Shown here: one piece after another, positions 1-10,501 of the stretch
Position numbering within the stretch: position 1 is the first letter of the stretch
Layout of the letters: each line of letters begins with the position of its first letter
From: Zygnema circumcarinatum
Lineage: Eukaryota > Streptophyta > Zygnematophyceae > Zygnematales > Zygnemataceae
Direction of reading: 5' to 3'
Length of the DNA: 21,793 nucleotides
Assembly: GCA_037447605.1 (NCBI GenBank)
Contig: CM074811.1
Location: forward strand, 330,047 to 351,839
The notes under the pieces: model-generated
Told to the model about the DNA's origin: nothing
Database searches by the model: none
Seen by the model: only the letters and a program-made list of their open reading frames with translations
Program-made: the position numbers and the translations under genes

Positions 1-274
1 GGAGGGGAGGGGAGAGAGGAGAGGAGAGGAGAGGGAGGGAGGGGAGGGGAGAGAGGAGAGGAGAGGGAGGGAGGGGAGGGGAGGAGAGGGAGGATAGAGG
101 GAGGGAGGGGAGGGGAGGAGAGTGAGGAGAGGAGAGGGAGGGAGGGGAGAGGAGGGGAGAGGAGAGGAGAGGGAGGGAGGGGGGGGGAGGAGAGGGAGGA
201 TAGAGGGAGGGAGGGGAGGGGAGGGGAGGAGAGGGAGGAGAGGGAGGGAGGGAGGGAGGGGAGGAGAGGGAGGG
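1..274. repeat. GGGAGG/GGAGA purine array
   Basis: This is almost pure purine on the + strand, built from GAGGGAGG, GGGGAGG and GGAGA words. Longer words recur, for example GGATAGAGGGAGGGAGG near positions 92 and 199. It starts at or before the window edge, so its true length is unknown. Many GGG runs at short spacing give G-quadruplex potential on the + strand. It ends abruptly at the unique sequence GGCCCACATCGG. The composition matches the array at about 10100-10440, but no inverted repeat is seen beside it. Confidence 0.95.
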
Positions 275-1212
275 GCCCACATCGGCCATTAGCCAACGTG
301 GAATTTTTGTTTACTTCTTTGTAGGGTTATGCTCTGTACATTTGGCGTGCTTTGGCTATAGTGATTGGACAGCGAGCTCCTTAAAAGAAATAGATGAGCA
401 CGAAGTGCTCAAGTTGGTAGGTCTCTTGATGTGAAGTTGTTGAACAAGTGGGCTTTGACGTTGCTTAGGTGTTGAGTTGATGATTACTCGTGGTTTGTGA
501 GTTGGAATGTAAGGGATTATTGGCCATGTTTGAAACCAGAAGCGGAGGATGGGTTTCGAGTCCCTTGGGAGGCTCGACTTGGGGCAGGTTCGAATGTGAT
601 GTCGGACCCACCACTGAAAGCATCATTCACACATGGGACATGTCGTCCATGTTCAACATTTTTGCAGCACATGAAACAAACTTGGTGCTTCTAGAAACCA
701 TGGCCAGGGCGTCAGACCAATGCCGATCCACATTCCAAAACAAGCTTCCCGTTAGCAACATGGTAGCACGAGTGTTATAGTACCATGTTTGCACCCACAA
801 TCTACAAATAGGTTAGTCACAACAATAACATGCATAGTGGAGCATGCATGGATGCATGCGTGAACAATGACGATCGTCTAGAAGGTCCACAACATGAACT
901 AGTTTTTGCTAGTTTCTGGCCCCTGATGGGGTGCAAATGGGGCCTAAGGCCAAAGAAAGCCCGCGGGAAGCATCCATCGGATCCGGCGAGCGTCGAGATC
1001 GTTTCGGATAGCGCCCGAGGGCCCGAGGACGCCGTGGCCAATATCTTCAAAAGCATCGACGGCTGTTCGAATGCCACGTAGGACACTCGATCAGTCTCGG
1101 GTTCTCGCCGCCGTCCGATTACCTCTCGGGAGCGCGAAACATCATCGGATGTGATGTGAGCCTGGTCCTTCCTGTAACGGTGTCAGGTGTAACATATGAA
1201 TTGAGCCATATG
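275..1212. other. Intergenic, no gene supported
   Basis: Open frames up to 96 codons exist on both strands, but none has a recognisable motif, splice structure or start context. At 842-859 there is a palindrome of GCATGCAT and ATGCATGC separated by GG, which contains RY-type CATGCA words. It lies about 480 bp upstream of the CP12 start, and any regulatory role is a guess. Confidence 0.5.
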
Positions 1213-1251
1213 AACATCACTTTTGTCCCCTTCAACATCACTTTGGTCCCC
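1213..1251 (+). repeat. Two-copy 21-bp direct repeat upstream of CP12
   Basis: AACATCACTTT(T/G)GTCCCC occurs at 1213-1230 and again at 1234-1251, a period of 21 bp with one mismatch. It lies 86-124 bp before the CP12 start codon, in the likely promoter or 5' leader. A second small duplication of TTGGAAGGAGAG follows at about 1263-1289. A regulatory role is inferred from position only. Confidence 0.7.
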
Positions 1252-1336
1252 CGGGTCATCTCTTTGGAAGGAGAGCCTTGGAAGGAGAGAGGAGCTGCTG
1301 TGGGTGTTTTCTGAGTCTGCGGAGGAGCTTGCAACC

Positions 1337-1702
1337 ATGGCGTCTCTTGCAGTGACTTGCGCGACGGTGCTGCCCATCTCTGCTACCTTCGTGGCGCCTG
1401 CAAAGAAATTGTCGCTGCAGTCCGCGCGCGCGAGCAGCAGCAGGAGGGCGGCGAGCCGCTGGGTGATGTCAACTGCCCCGACGCCTCTTGATGACAAGAT
1501 CGAGAAGGGAATCAAGGAAGCGACAGAAGTTTGCGCAGATCCCAACCAGACGGAGGAGTGCGCCGTCGCATGGGATGAAGTGGAGGAGCTTTCGGCTGCG
1601 AAGGCAGATCAGGTGTTGAAGAACAAGCAGTCGTCGGATCCATTGGAAGCTTTCTGCGAGGAAAATCCGGAGTCGGATGAGTGCAGAGTCTACAGCGACT
1701 GA
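1337..1702 (+). CDS. CP12: Chloroplast CP12, Calvin cycle redox linker
   Basis: A 121-residue single-exon gene. Residues 1 to about 45 are Ser/Ala/Arg-rich with few acids, as expected of a chloroplast transit peptide. The mature part has the CP12 core AWDEVEELSAA at 78-88 and both cysteine pairs of the family, C66/C75 and C107/C116, each eight residues apart. It ends in the family-typical C-terminus, DECRVYSD. CP12 is a small, largely disordered stromal protein. When oxidised it bridges GAPDH and phosphoribulokinase and switches both off in the dark; thioredoxin reduction of the cysteine pairs releases them. The start at 1337 is chosen over an in-frame upstream ATG at 1223 because it has a strong plant context (AACCATGGC) and begins a transit peptide. 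Length is typical of plant CP12. All four regulatory cysteines are present, so both disulfides should form. Confidence 0.96.
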   Translation: MASLAVTCATVLPISATFVAPAKKLSLQSARASSSRRAASRWVMSTAPTPLDDKIEKGIKEATEVCADPNQTEECAVAWDEVEELSAAKADQVLKNKQSSDPLEAFCEENPESDECRVYSD

Positions 1703-3613
1703 GCGACGGGATACCCTATTTTTGCTGCATACGATGCACTCTCGGAGGCTTACATTTCTGCCTGCCTGCCGACAAATGGTCACGATCACCCTCATTAGGG
1801 TAGTGTAGGTTCGAGCAGCGGATGCTCCTTAATCTACATCGTCCTGGAGCCCGGACTATGTAAATGCTCATGAGAGGGGCTGCCACGCGTTGCTGTATGG
1901 GATTTGCCACCGTCTGTAGTCCTTTGTTAAGTGCAGCCTGGAGAGTTCTGTAGGATCTTTTGCTGAAGCCTGCAGACCTGCTTTCAAGCTGTTAAGGGGC
2001 TCTTCGGGCTAATGATATTCAAATAATATGGCCGAGATTTCTCTATTATTGAATATCTTTTGAGTGCTTCTTGGCTTGACTGATCCAAAGTAGTCAATAC
2101 CGTATGCTGCATTGCAAGCTACTTGGCTTGTACCGAAATCCGGTGATTCGATCTTCGGACGTGAAAGTGCCTTCTTTTTTGCACTGCATATCTCAGACGA
2201 ATGGAGGTGTTTCCGTCCTTTCAATGAATCAAATATGGTCGACAGTCACTGTGATATCATTGTGTTGTCCTGACTTCAACGGAGCAAACTCTAAGCATGT
2301 CGTATTGAGACAGTTGCCGATGATATACTATCCCATGAATGATCCAACCGATCTCTCAGGAGACAATTCCACTTTTGCTTCTTAACAAAAGTGTTTTTAA
2401 AGTAATACAGGTTTTGTAGCTTGGGTTTCTTTTCGGAGTCTTCTTTCTGACGATTTTCTGGCTTTTCCATCGAGGGGATGTATCTAAGCAATGTTTTCAC
2501 ATGGGCTATTTGGATTGATTTGTTAGGTTAGTCGGCGATGATGCGCTGGATCACTTGTCTATGATTTTGCTTTATCTGGATTTGGAGATATGATGTGCTG
2601 GTGGAGGTTTGGTCCCCGCTGCCTGAAGTCTTTCACACACGCCTGCATGAGAATTATCTGTAATTGCTGCAGAATGGACGAAAGGGCTGCAAATGTTGGA
2701 TTGCATCAATGCTGGTAGGCTTCCTGGATTTGATGGCGGAAGGGTAATGGTTTCACCTTTCTGAAAGTGCCGTCAGTCTTGAAAAGAGTAAATTAATAAA
2801 ATGAACGCAGAGTTACAAATTCTCGTCTATGTTGAGCTAAGTATCCGCTTGTTCTGGGAACGAATGCCAATGACGCCCTAAAAAGCAGAGCATCCGAAGA
2901 ACACCTTTCAGCGGTTCCGTTCTTCAATCGACCTGGAGGAGGAAGAATTTAGCATTCAACCCTAAAAGCTCGTGCCTTTGCAACAAGTGGAACTTGCTGC
3001 CTGTTGTTGCTTGACATTCGATAGGAAAATCTCGTAAAATGTTTAAAAAGAAAACAAGACAAGAGAATCTAAAACAAGAGAAAAACATTATGAATTAAGA
3101 TGGTGGCTTTTGCAAAGTGATTTTCGGAACAGTATTCACATGTGCGAAACTTTGAAAAAAAAAATAACTTTTTCGCACCACGACTGTGCTTCGCTGAACA
3201 TTACTTTATTAGGAACTCAGGAGTGACATTTTCTTAAAAAGGTTCTGAATCGGCCCAATTGGTTATGAAAGTATTTACCAAACTGTGTACACAAAGTCTA
3301 GAAAAAAAAAGGGCGGGTAGAACGGGCAGAGGGAAAAATAATAAGTTTTTTTAAACTTAAAAAATGGGCCGACAAAGTGCAATGATTACGATCGTTACAA
3401 GGGCCGCGAAATTAGTGAGTCGTTTTTTGAAACAGCATGTTGTAAATAATTACAAGTTTGGCCCGCCAGCTGGGCCTGCACTGCAGAGCTTCAAACTGGT
3501 GCTTGTCCAACTACAGGATCGCTCCTCTGCTCGTGAGGTAAAGGCTTATGTCTGTTGGCATTATAGATAGATAGATATTCACTCGCAGGAAAAGTGTTGC
3601 TGGAAAAGACGAC
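1703..3613. other. CP12 3' flank and COG8 upstream region
   Basis: The first few hundred bases should hold the CP12 3' UTR, but no single poly(A) site can be assigned. The middle (2000-2900) has only short open frames without motifs. The stretch 3030-3360 is AT-rich with several A and T runs. A short GATA run lies at 3565-3577. A GT-AG pair at 3538-3588 could mark a 5' leader intron, but 51 bp would be very short for a plant, so it is not called. Confidence 0.5.
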
Positions 3614-6600
3614 ATGAACAGTCTCTCGATGAGGTCGGACTCATACATGTCGGCTGGAAGTCACGATCATATGGCTGGGCAGGACGATCTTCAGGATGCA
3701 TACTTATCCGAGCTTTTGTCATACAGTCTGGAAAGACTAAACAAGGTTAGCTTCTGTTAGCTCGCTTGCTTTCATTCGCTTTTGCAGTTTAGCAGATGGT
3801 TTATTTTTATTTTTCAGATACCCTTTCAGATTACCCTGGTTGTCAGGGTTGATGACGGACACTCTTAATGTGGATCCTGAAAGGCTTCACGTGTCACTTA
3901 CCTGCTGCAGGAGCCTGAGCTGTTAAGATCAGATGCAGAACGTGTACGCCGGCAAATGCAGGAAGTTGCAGTTGAGCATTACCGTGCGTTCATCACTGCA
4001 GCAGAAGCTGTTCAGTTGATCAGACAAGAAACGACTGCTGTGGATCACCATTTGGATAAGCTGGTAAGTAGCTTCAGTAGCAGAAAGTCGAGGTTGTGGA
4101 CTGTCCACGCTCTCCCCCCCCATTAACTTACTATCTTCATACACATAGGTTGGCATACTTGGTGCCACATTTTTTTTTGTTTTTTCATGAACGGCATTTG
4201 AGGTTGGCTTGGAAATTGAATTTTGGATATTGACTTCTCCATGCAGATAGCAGAAATCCCAAAGCTTACTGCTGGATGCAACCAGTTCATGGAAGAAGCA
4301 CAGATGATTGTCGAAAAACGGAAGCTTAATCGGACTATGCTTGCAAATCACCCGACACTCCTCGAGATTTTGGAGATACCACAATTGATGGACACGTAAG
4401 AACTCTTATATTCAAAGCAATGAATAGGTTTACTAAGTATGACCTACATTTGGCTGGACTCTCATCTCCCTTCGGTATTGGTGGCGGTGATAGCAAAGGG
4501 TGTAAATGCATGTATTTCAAACTTCGCAGATACGTTCTCAAACTTTTGGGTTAGATGGAAAAGGGTGACAAAAGCATGAGGGACTAGGTCCGTTCTGCTC
4601 GAATGAGCATCAATGTTGTAAACGACAAAGAATATTCTGTGCTGCCCCCTACCTTGAAATCCTCCATATTCAGAGAAACTGTTGCAAGTAGGTTCCGTCA
4701 GTAGCGGACGTTTTCCTGGTTCTTGCTGTTGAGCTTACCAGATTGAATTTTGGGGACGGGCTTGGCAAGCAGGTGTGTAAGGAACGGGAACTACGATGAA
4801 GCGCTGGAGCTGGAGGCTCTTGTCTCCAAGCTTGCCACTATGCACTCCAAGTAAGACTTGGGAATCATCATTTAATCTTGGTTTAATTGCTAGCTGAACT
4901 ACAATGTCCAGTCATGGATGCTCTGGAAGTACAGATCGTTAATTTGTATCCACGAGGTTTAATAATTGACGAGGTTCAACTAAAACCCTAAAAATCCTAC
5001 ATACCCTAAGGACAAGATTGAGTCCTCTCTGGAATGCCTTCTCTGATGCCTGTTATCCACTCTTCCACCTTGCTGATCATGGGTAGGTTGCCGGTTATTC
5101 AGTCGCTTGCTGACGATGTCAGACAAACTACGCAAGCCATGTTGCAACAATTACTGCAACGTTTGCGATCCAAGATACAGGTGATTTTCTGCATACAAGC
5201 CATCGCTGTCTGTTTGGCAGGAAAATCTGCACAATATATGCTCACCTTCCTTTTGTTTCAAAGTCTGGTCCTCTTAGTCCTTGAAAGATTGAGTTTCAGA
5301 ACTATCGAGGGCTGCAGCTCGTTTGAATCTTTGCCGGGAAGAGATGAGGGACCTGAAAATGCTTCACATGATGGTCAGCAGGTTTGGCATTTTGGAAATG
5401 CTTCATCAAGATTTGATGAAAGAGAGAAAAGGTTGTCTATTTTTGAAAGTCCTTTGAAGCCGAAATCGCCTTTTGGTGGTTGTTGCCGTGTCACAGTTAC
5501 CAGAATGCTTGCGAGTGATTGCTTATTTGAGACGACTAGCAGTTTTCAGTGAACATGACATGCGACTTCAGGTAAAGTCCCTTCCCTCTGTGAAAATTCA
5601 GCATCATGTTCATGCCACGTCCCTTTTGCAAGTTTAAATTGAAAGGAAGCTGACCTATCCCTCTCGATTTCTCCCTAACTGCGTTTTTTAATGGCGCTGC
5701 AGTTCTTACGCTGTCGGGAGGCATGGCTAGCTGAAGTCATCGATGATATTGACAAATCTAACCCCTACGATTACTTGAAAAGGATGACTGATTGTCATCG
5801 TGAGCAGCTCTTCGATGTGGTCACACAATATAGGGCCATATTTGCTGATGACTCATCGAATCAGGAGGACAATTCCGACGGGGGTCTCCTTTACAGCTGG
5901 GCCATGCATAGGGTATCGTCATATCTGTCAGTTTTGGGGTCCACCCTGCCTAAGATTACAGATGGCAGCTCGCTTGCAAGTGTACTGGACCACTGCATGG
6001 TGAGCTCCGATCTTCTTCTTGTTGCATGCCTCGTTCTAAAGATGATAAGCTGCTTTAGGCCTGCCAGATGCTGCAGAAAAGGAAAGTGCTCTTCTGAATT
6101 GGGATGTATTTTCTGTTATGAGTGATTTTTGCAGTATTGTGGCATGAGTTTGGGACGAGTAGGGCTTGACTTCCGAGGTTTGTTGCCTCCGTTGTTCGAA
6201 TTGTAAGTTCCTCTTTTCCGATCAGATCAGTAACAAATGACCGATGTAGCTGCTCCCTATTCTTTGCAAGTACCGATTAGTTAGTGGTTCTCGGTTTTTA
6301 TGTGTATTTGCTGATTTAGGGACACCTTCTTTTCCTCTCCTCACGGTCAAGCCCCTGAATTCTGTTGATGCTGGGAGCTTCGATGGATCAGTAATCTTCT
6401 GTACGGACTAATTCCAGCTAATGTTTTTTCCAAGATCTAATGCGAGGGTTAACATAATCTTGACTGCTTTAGCTCAGTTGTTGTCGTTCGCATGTTTCAG
6501 GTGCGTTCAGAACTTGTTCATTAGTAACATTTCGCTTGCCGTGGAGACATTTCAGGTAATCTCAAGAATTTTAAGTAGGCACTAGGTGTCAACCAAGGTT

Positions 6601-8687
6601 GTGTTTCATGACAGTTCTCTCACAGAGCTGCTCTTCCTTTCGCAGTACTCGAGCCATCCCCTTATGGATAAAGGTGTTTTGTCAGTAGGCCGATTCATTT
6701 CATGTCGTTGAGAACGTGCCCTTGGACTCATCGTTTTCAAAATAGAGAAGGCTAAATATGGACTAACTCGGACCGAGCTATTTCTGTTTGACAGCACACA
6801 TTGGACTTGCATCGTTGGGTGCCATTGCCTCCGATGGGCTCGGCGGGCCGGTCTAGCAGTGGAGATAACGCATTGGAAGATGTGGCTCCTCCATACTCAC
6901 TCATGGAACACCCTCCCCTGGCTGCGTTTGTTAATGGTGAGTTTCTAAATTGAAACTGGATGGTTCACCCTTCGAATTAGTCTGAACAAACTGCGAAGAA
7001 CACAACTGTGTCGGAGCATGTAAACACTCTCAAAAAGAAAAAAAGAAAAAAAAAGAAGAAAGAAAATAGAAAGAAAGAAGAAGAAGAAGTCTAGGGGAGC
7101 GCAAGCACGTGCATGTCGAGTCTTAGATGGAAGATGACAAACTACTATCTTTTCTCCTGTTTCGCTTAGCAACATTCATCTGAAGAGATCTTGCACAAAT
7201 ATGCACCTTTTCAGCGCGTCATTTCTGTGGAAGGTTCATTCTAACTACTTGATGTTGTACTTGATGTTCATTAGTTTCTTTATTCAGGTTATCTCAACCT
7301 TGGTTGTATGCTGATGGCAGGTATTTTGGCTTCGCTGAATCAATTGAGACACTGTGCTCCAACCTCTCTGAAGAGTATTTTGGCAGTTCAAGTTCAGTGT
7401 GCTCTGCAGAGTGTGGGAGACATGCTCCTGCGATACCACGACACTCGAATAGGGCGAGATTCCGAAACGAGTCTCTTTCTGTCCATGTGCAAATCGTTTA
7501 TCGAGGTTTGTATGATGTCGGACTTAAGCCGATGCTCTATAATTTCTAGTTCTAATCAGTTGAGATTCACTTGAGTCAAATTGCAGTTTCTCTGATGGTT
7601 TATACATCGCAGTTCTTCAGTTTGCTTGTGCGGATCATTCTTGTGTCCGACCATTCCTTATGACTTTTTCAATCCAAGGAATTGAAAAAGATGCCAATAG
7701 TCCAGCTCTCAATGCGTACCCACACTGCTAAATAACCACAGCTTATTTAACCTCAAACGGATGAATTCAAGAAATTTCCCTCCCACTCGCTCTCTCTCCT
7801 GTGAAGTTTTACTCTTTTCTCCCCCGCATTTCCCCTCGTTCACACTCTCCGGCTCTCTCTCCCCCACTTTCCCTGTTCGATTAATTATCCATTCTTGTTG
7901 TTATTGTCTTTATTCATTTTTTTCCTCTTCATCTCAGAATAGTACAATAGCTGATATTGGAGAAGCCATTCCTATCTACAGGTTGTCTGCCCATACTGTG
8001 CTCTCTGCTTTGGACGTTGCTACCCTGGAGGGGCTTCTCTGGTGGACGTGAGAGGAGTCACAGAGCCCGTACGGCGGCTGGTGTTGGCGAGCCTCCCTCC
8101 CCCGGAGGACAATGAAGCGGTCCCTGCGGATGAAGATGGCATGGAGGATGGAGAAGACGGGGCAGTGGGCGAGGCAGAAGGTTCAACACCCCAAGAGGCA
8201 GCTGCAGGGCCGCCTTCCTCAGGTAAGCTGCAGGGGGGGAAAAGAACAACGAAACTCTTTGTATGATGCACACCCCTCCACGCCCCCCTTTGTTTTCTCT
8301 CCTTCCCTTTCTCCCTCCTCTCTCTCTCTCTCTCTGCCCCTCCCCACTCTTCCTTTCTCTACAGCCATCTCCCTCCCTCTCCCTCTCGTTTTCTTTCCCC
8401 TGTCTCTCTCTCACACGTCCCACTCCCGCCCTTCCCAGCCGTCTCTTGCTCTAATTGATACTATTGCAAATGTTTCCTGTGTTCCAGATAACGGCGCTGC
8501 AGTAGAGGATGAGCGAACCAATGGACATGAAAAACCAAATTTAGAACGCTCTAGTCACGATGCGCAGAATGGCAGCAATATGGGTGGGATACAGATTGGG
8601 TTGAGAGAGAAAGGGGACGATAGAGACGGCGGAATGACGGAAAAGAGGGCTCTATTGCCCCGCCCGGCACATGTTGCTGGAAGGTGA
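3614..8687 (+). CDS. COG8: Conserved oligomeric Golgi complex subunit 8
   Basis: Thirteen coding exons: 3614-3745, 3911-4063, 4247-4395, 4773-4850, 5087-5180, 5497-5571, 5703-5999, 6135-6202, 6501-6555, 6795-6936, 7321-7505, 7982-8222 and 8488-8687. They total 1869 nt and join in frame to 622 residues, with GT-AG borders throughout. COG8 belongs to lobe B of the COG tether, which captures retrograde vesicles at the Golgi and so maintains glycosylation enzymes and cell-wall secretion. The Dor1-like domain fills about residues 28-490. Recognisable blocks are [117 protein letters not shown] and CFGRCYPGG. The ATG at 3614 follows an in-frame stop at 3572. Residues from about 500 are an acidic, low-complexity tail ([20 protein letters not shown] and onward) that looks disordered and variable. 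Family members are usually about 570-610 residues. Confidence 0.95.
5181..5496 (+). other. COG8 intron 5, open in the exon 5 frame
   Basis: This 316-bp GT-AG interval separates the exon ending in RLRSKIQ from the exon starting LPECLR, which the family shows as adjacent sequence. It has no stop in the exon 5 frame for 105 codons. Because 316 is not a multiple of three, retention would put exon 6 out of frame and terminate at 5552. It is annotated as an intron because the family alignment is continuous without it. Confidence 0.75.
7031..7092. repeat. A/G-rich polypurine tract in COG8 intron 10
   Basis: AAAAAGAAAAAAAAGAAGAAAG-type low-complexity sequence, about 60 bp, lies in the intron between exons 10 and 11. 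No function is visible. Confidence 0.8.
8278..8440. repeat. CT-rich tract in COG8 intron 12
   Basis: TCTCTC, CCCTCC and TTCCCT words dominate the last intron, ending about 45 bp before the acceptor at 8487. Similar tracts lie in COG8 intron 11 (7780-7935) and in the O-methyltransferase introns. Confidence 0.85.
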
Positions 8688-9211
8688 TGGTCTGCCATGG
8701 CTGTCTCCAGGAAGAGCTATTTAACCAACTGCCTTCTCGGAGTGTCTCTCTCTCCCTCCTTTCAAGGGTAGAGTGTAGAAGATATGTTTATTGGTTAGGA
8801 GGCTTCATGGGGTCTTCCCGCAGTCACCCTCCCTTGTTTGACTCCATTTTTTGGAAAGTGCCCAGGTTGGCGGCGAGAAGCTTGTCAAGGTTTTGCGGAA
8901 ACGTGTGGTTTTTAGTCGCGGAGAAGGGGTTCAGGCTAGTGGTGGCAAATTCTCGGCCAAGGGCGTGTAAATTATTTCCGGGTTTTTGTCAGCCACTCCG
9001 AAATTCCTTAAGATCGAAATTCAGCCAAGTAATATTTTGCTAATTTGAAAATAGTAGCCACGTACTTCCAACTAAATTGCCGAATTTTTTCGTGATGTTT
9101 GGCTAACACGAGCCAAAGAGAGATTTCGGTTTATGACCCTACTCGCTAGGTTTCTGTTCGGTGGCAGCCTCTCCTGCTACGTTCTGAATTTGATTACTCA
9201 TGTCGTCAGAA
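8688..9211. other. COG8 3' flank, no gene supported
   Basis: Unique sequence holding the presumed COG8 3' UTR. A 119-codon open frame from 8684 starts at the COG8 stop and has no recognisable domain. No repeat is visible until the inverted-repeat element begins at 9212. Confidence 0.5.
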
Positions 9212-9253
9212 TAGGGGGGGGTCAGACATTGACCATGGCCGTTCTAAATACCC

Positions 9254-9262
9254 GAATTTAAT
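9254..9262. repeat. Left 9-bp target-site duplication
   Basis: GAATTTAAT directly abuts the left terminus of the Mutator-like element and is repeated exactly at its right end. Confidence 0.85.
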
Positions 9263-9350
9263 GGAGAACTATATACCGCCCCCCTTTTTTTGGTTATCCC
9301 GCCACCGTTTTTTTGAAATCCGACCCTCCCATTTCGGCTATTCTGCCCCC
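9263..9350 (+). repeat. Left terminal inverted repeat of the MULE
   Basis: It begins GGAGAACTATATACCG and matches the reverse complement of 10502-10587 apart from seven versus five Ts in one run. From about 9276 it is built of degenerate 22-bp units (C-rich block, then ATTTTGGATAT-like block, then CCCG). The units continue past the matched part to about 9400. Confidence 0.9.
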
Positions 9351-9429
9351 TATTTTGAAATATCCCGCCCCCCCCATTTTGGATATTTTCCCCCCCCCGA
9401 TTTCTCCTTCTCACACATCAGCGCAACGT

Positions 9430-9552
9430 TCGAGAGAGAGAGCAACGGAGAGAAAGAGAGTGAGCACAGGAGTGAGAGCAAAGGAGAGAGAGACTAGAGT
9501 AGAGAGCACAGGAGAGAGCAAAGGAGAGAAGGCTAGAGGAGAGAGAGCAGAG

Positions 9553-9589
<37 letters not shown>

Positions 9590-9880
9590 CAGAGTGAGAG
9601 TAGAGGAGAGAGACTACAGGAGAGAGCAAAGGAGAGAGAGTATAGAGGAGAGAGAAAGAGCAGAGGAGTGAGAGTAGAGGAGAGAGAGACTAGAGGGGAG
9701 AGCAAAGGAGCGAGAGAATGAGCAGAGGAGAGAGAGAGTGTGAGTAGAGGAGTGAGAGCAAAGGGGAGAGAGACTAGAGGAGAGAGCACAGGAGAGAAAA
9801 AAGGAGAGAGAGAGAATGAGCAGAGGAGAAAGAGTAGAGGAGAGAAAGACTAGAGGAGAGAGAGCAGTGGAGAGATATTC
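9430..9880. repeat. GA-rich array inside the MULE
   Basis: Purine sequence made of GAGAGA interrupted by GCAAAGG, ACTAGAGG, GCAGAGG and GCACAGG words at irregular spacing. The long open frames on either strand here are repeat artefacts (Ser/Leu- or Arg/Glu-rich) and are not genes. Confidence 0.95.
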
Positions 9881-10105
9881 CTCTTCTTATTACTCTCTTC
9901 CAGACCTCTGTCCTCGTAGGTCCCCCGGCTAAAGCATTGCAGGTAGAGTCGGCGGCTATCGCTATGCTTGCCGATCTTGATGTGAAATCCTTCCTTCTTG
10001 TAGTGCAAGAAGGAAGGATTCTTCTTATGTCTTCTTCTTGTACAAGCTCATCGCGAGTCTTATACTCAGTCATTTGTGTGGAAATTGCAAACCGAGAGGA
10101 AGAAG
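9881..10105. other. Unique island between the MULE arrays
   Basis: About 225 bp of complex sequence between two simple-sequence arrays. An open frame from 9937 reads VESAAIAMLADLDVKSFLLV and onward with natural-looking amino-acid use for about 50 codons before running into the array. It may be a captured host exon (Pack-MULE style), but I do not recognise the protein. It also holds a perfect hairpin at 9986-10020. Confidence 0.5.
9986..10020. repeat. Perfect 15-bp hairpin in the MULE island
   Basis: The arms AATCCTTCCTTCTTG (9986-10000) and CAAGAAGGAAGGATT (10006-10020) are exact reverse complements around the loop TAGTG. The symmetry comes from a polypyrimidine arm and its purine complement. 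No terminator or ncRNA role is evident. Confidence 0.85.
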
Positions 10106-10440
10106 GGAAGGGAGGGGTGGGCAGGAGAGGGCAGGGGAGGGAAGGGGAGGGGAGGGGAGAGGACGGGAGGGGAGGGCAGGGAAGGGGAGGGGGAGGGGAG
10201 GGGGAGGGGAGGGGAGAGGACGGGAGGGGAGGGCAGGGGAGGGGGAGGGCAGGGCAGGGGAGGGGAGGGGAGAGGACGGGAGGGGAGGGCAGGGACGGGA
10301 GGGAGGGGAGGGGAGGGAGGGCAGGGGAGGGCAGGGAAGGGGAGGGAAGGGGAGGGGGAGGGGAGGGGGAGGGCAGGGGAGGGGAGGGGAGGGGAGGGGA
10401 GGGGGAGGGCAGGGGAGGGGAGGGGAGAGGACGGGAGGGG
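10106..10440. repeat. GGGGAGG array inside the MULE
   Basis: G-rich purine repeat with GGGCAGGG and GAGAGGACGGG variants. The GGACGGG word recurs at 10161, 10218 and 10274, suggesting a higher-order unit of about 57 bp. It has G-quadruplex potential on the + strand. The long open frames over it (Gly/Arg/Glu on +, Pro/Leu/Ser on -) are artefacts. Confidence 0.95.
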
Positions 10441-10501
10441 CGGGAAAGAAATATTCAAAACAGGGGGGCGATCTCCTCCCGAAATATCCAAAATGGGGGA
10501 G

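Noticed and set aside
490-780. 96-codon open frame, and a B-box-like GGTTCGAAT at about 588
   Set aside because: No domain is recognised. No tRNA A-box, cloverleaf or acceptor stem can be drawn around the B-box-like word.
3538-3588. Possible COG8 5' UTR intron
   Set aside because: At 51 bp it is shorter than plant introns normally are, and no other evidence supports it.
9418-9789. Ser/Leu-rich and Arg/Glu-rich open frames on both strands
   Set aside because: They are translations of the GA array; every frame is open because the repeat lacks stop codons.
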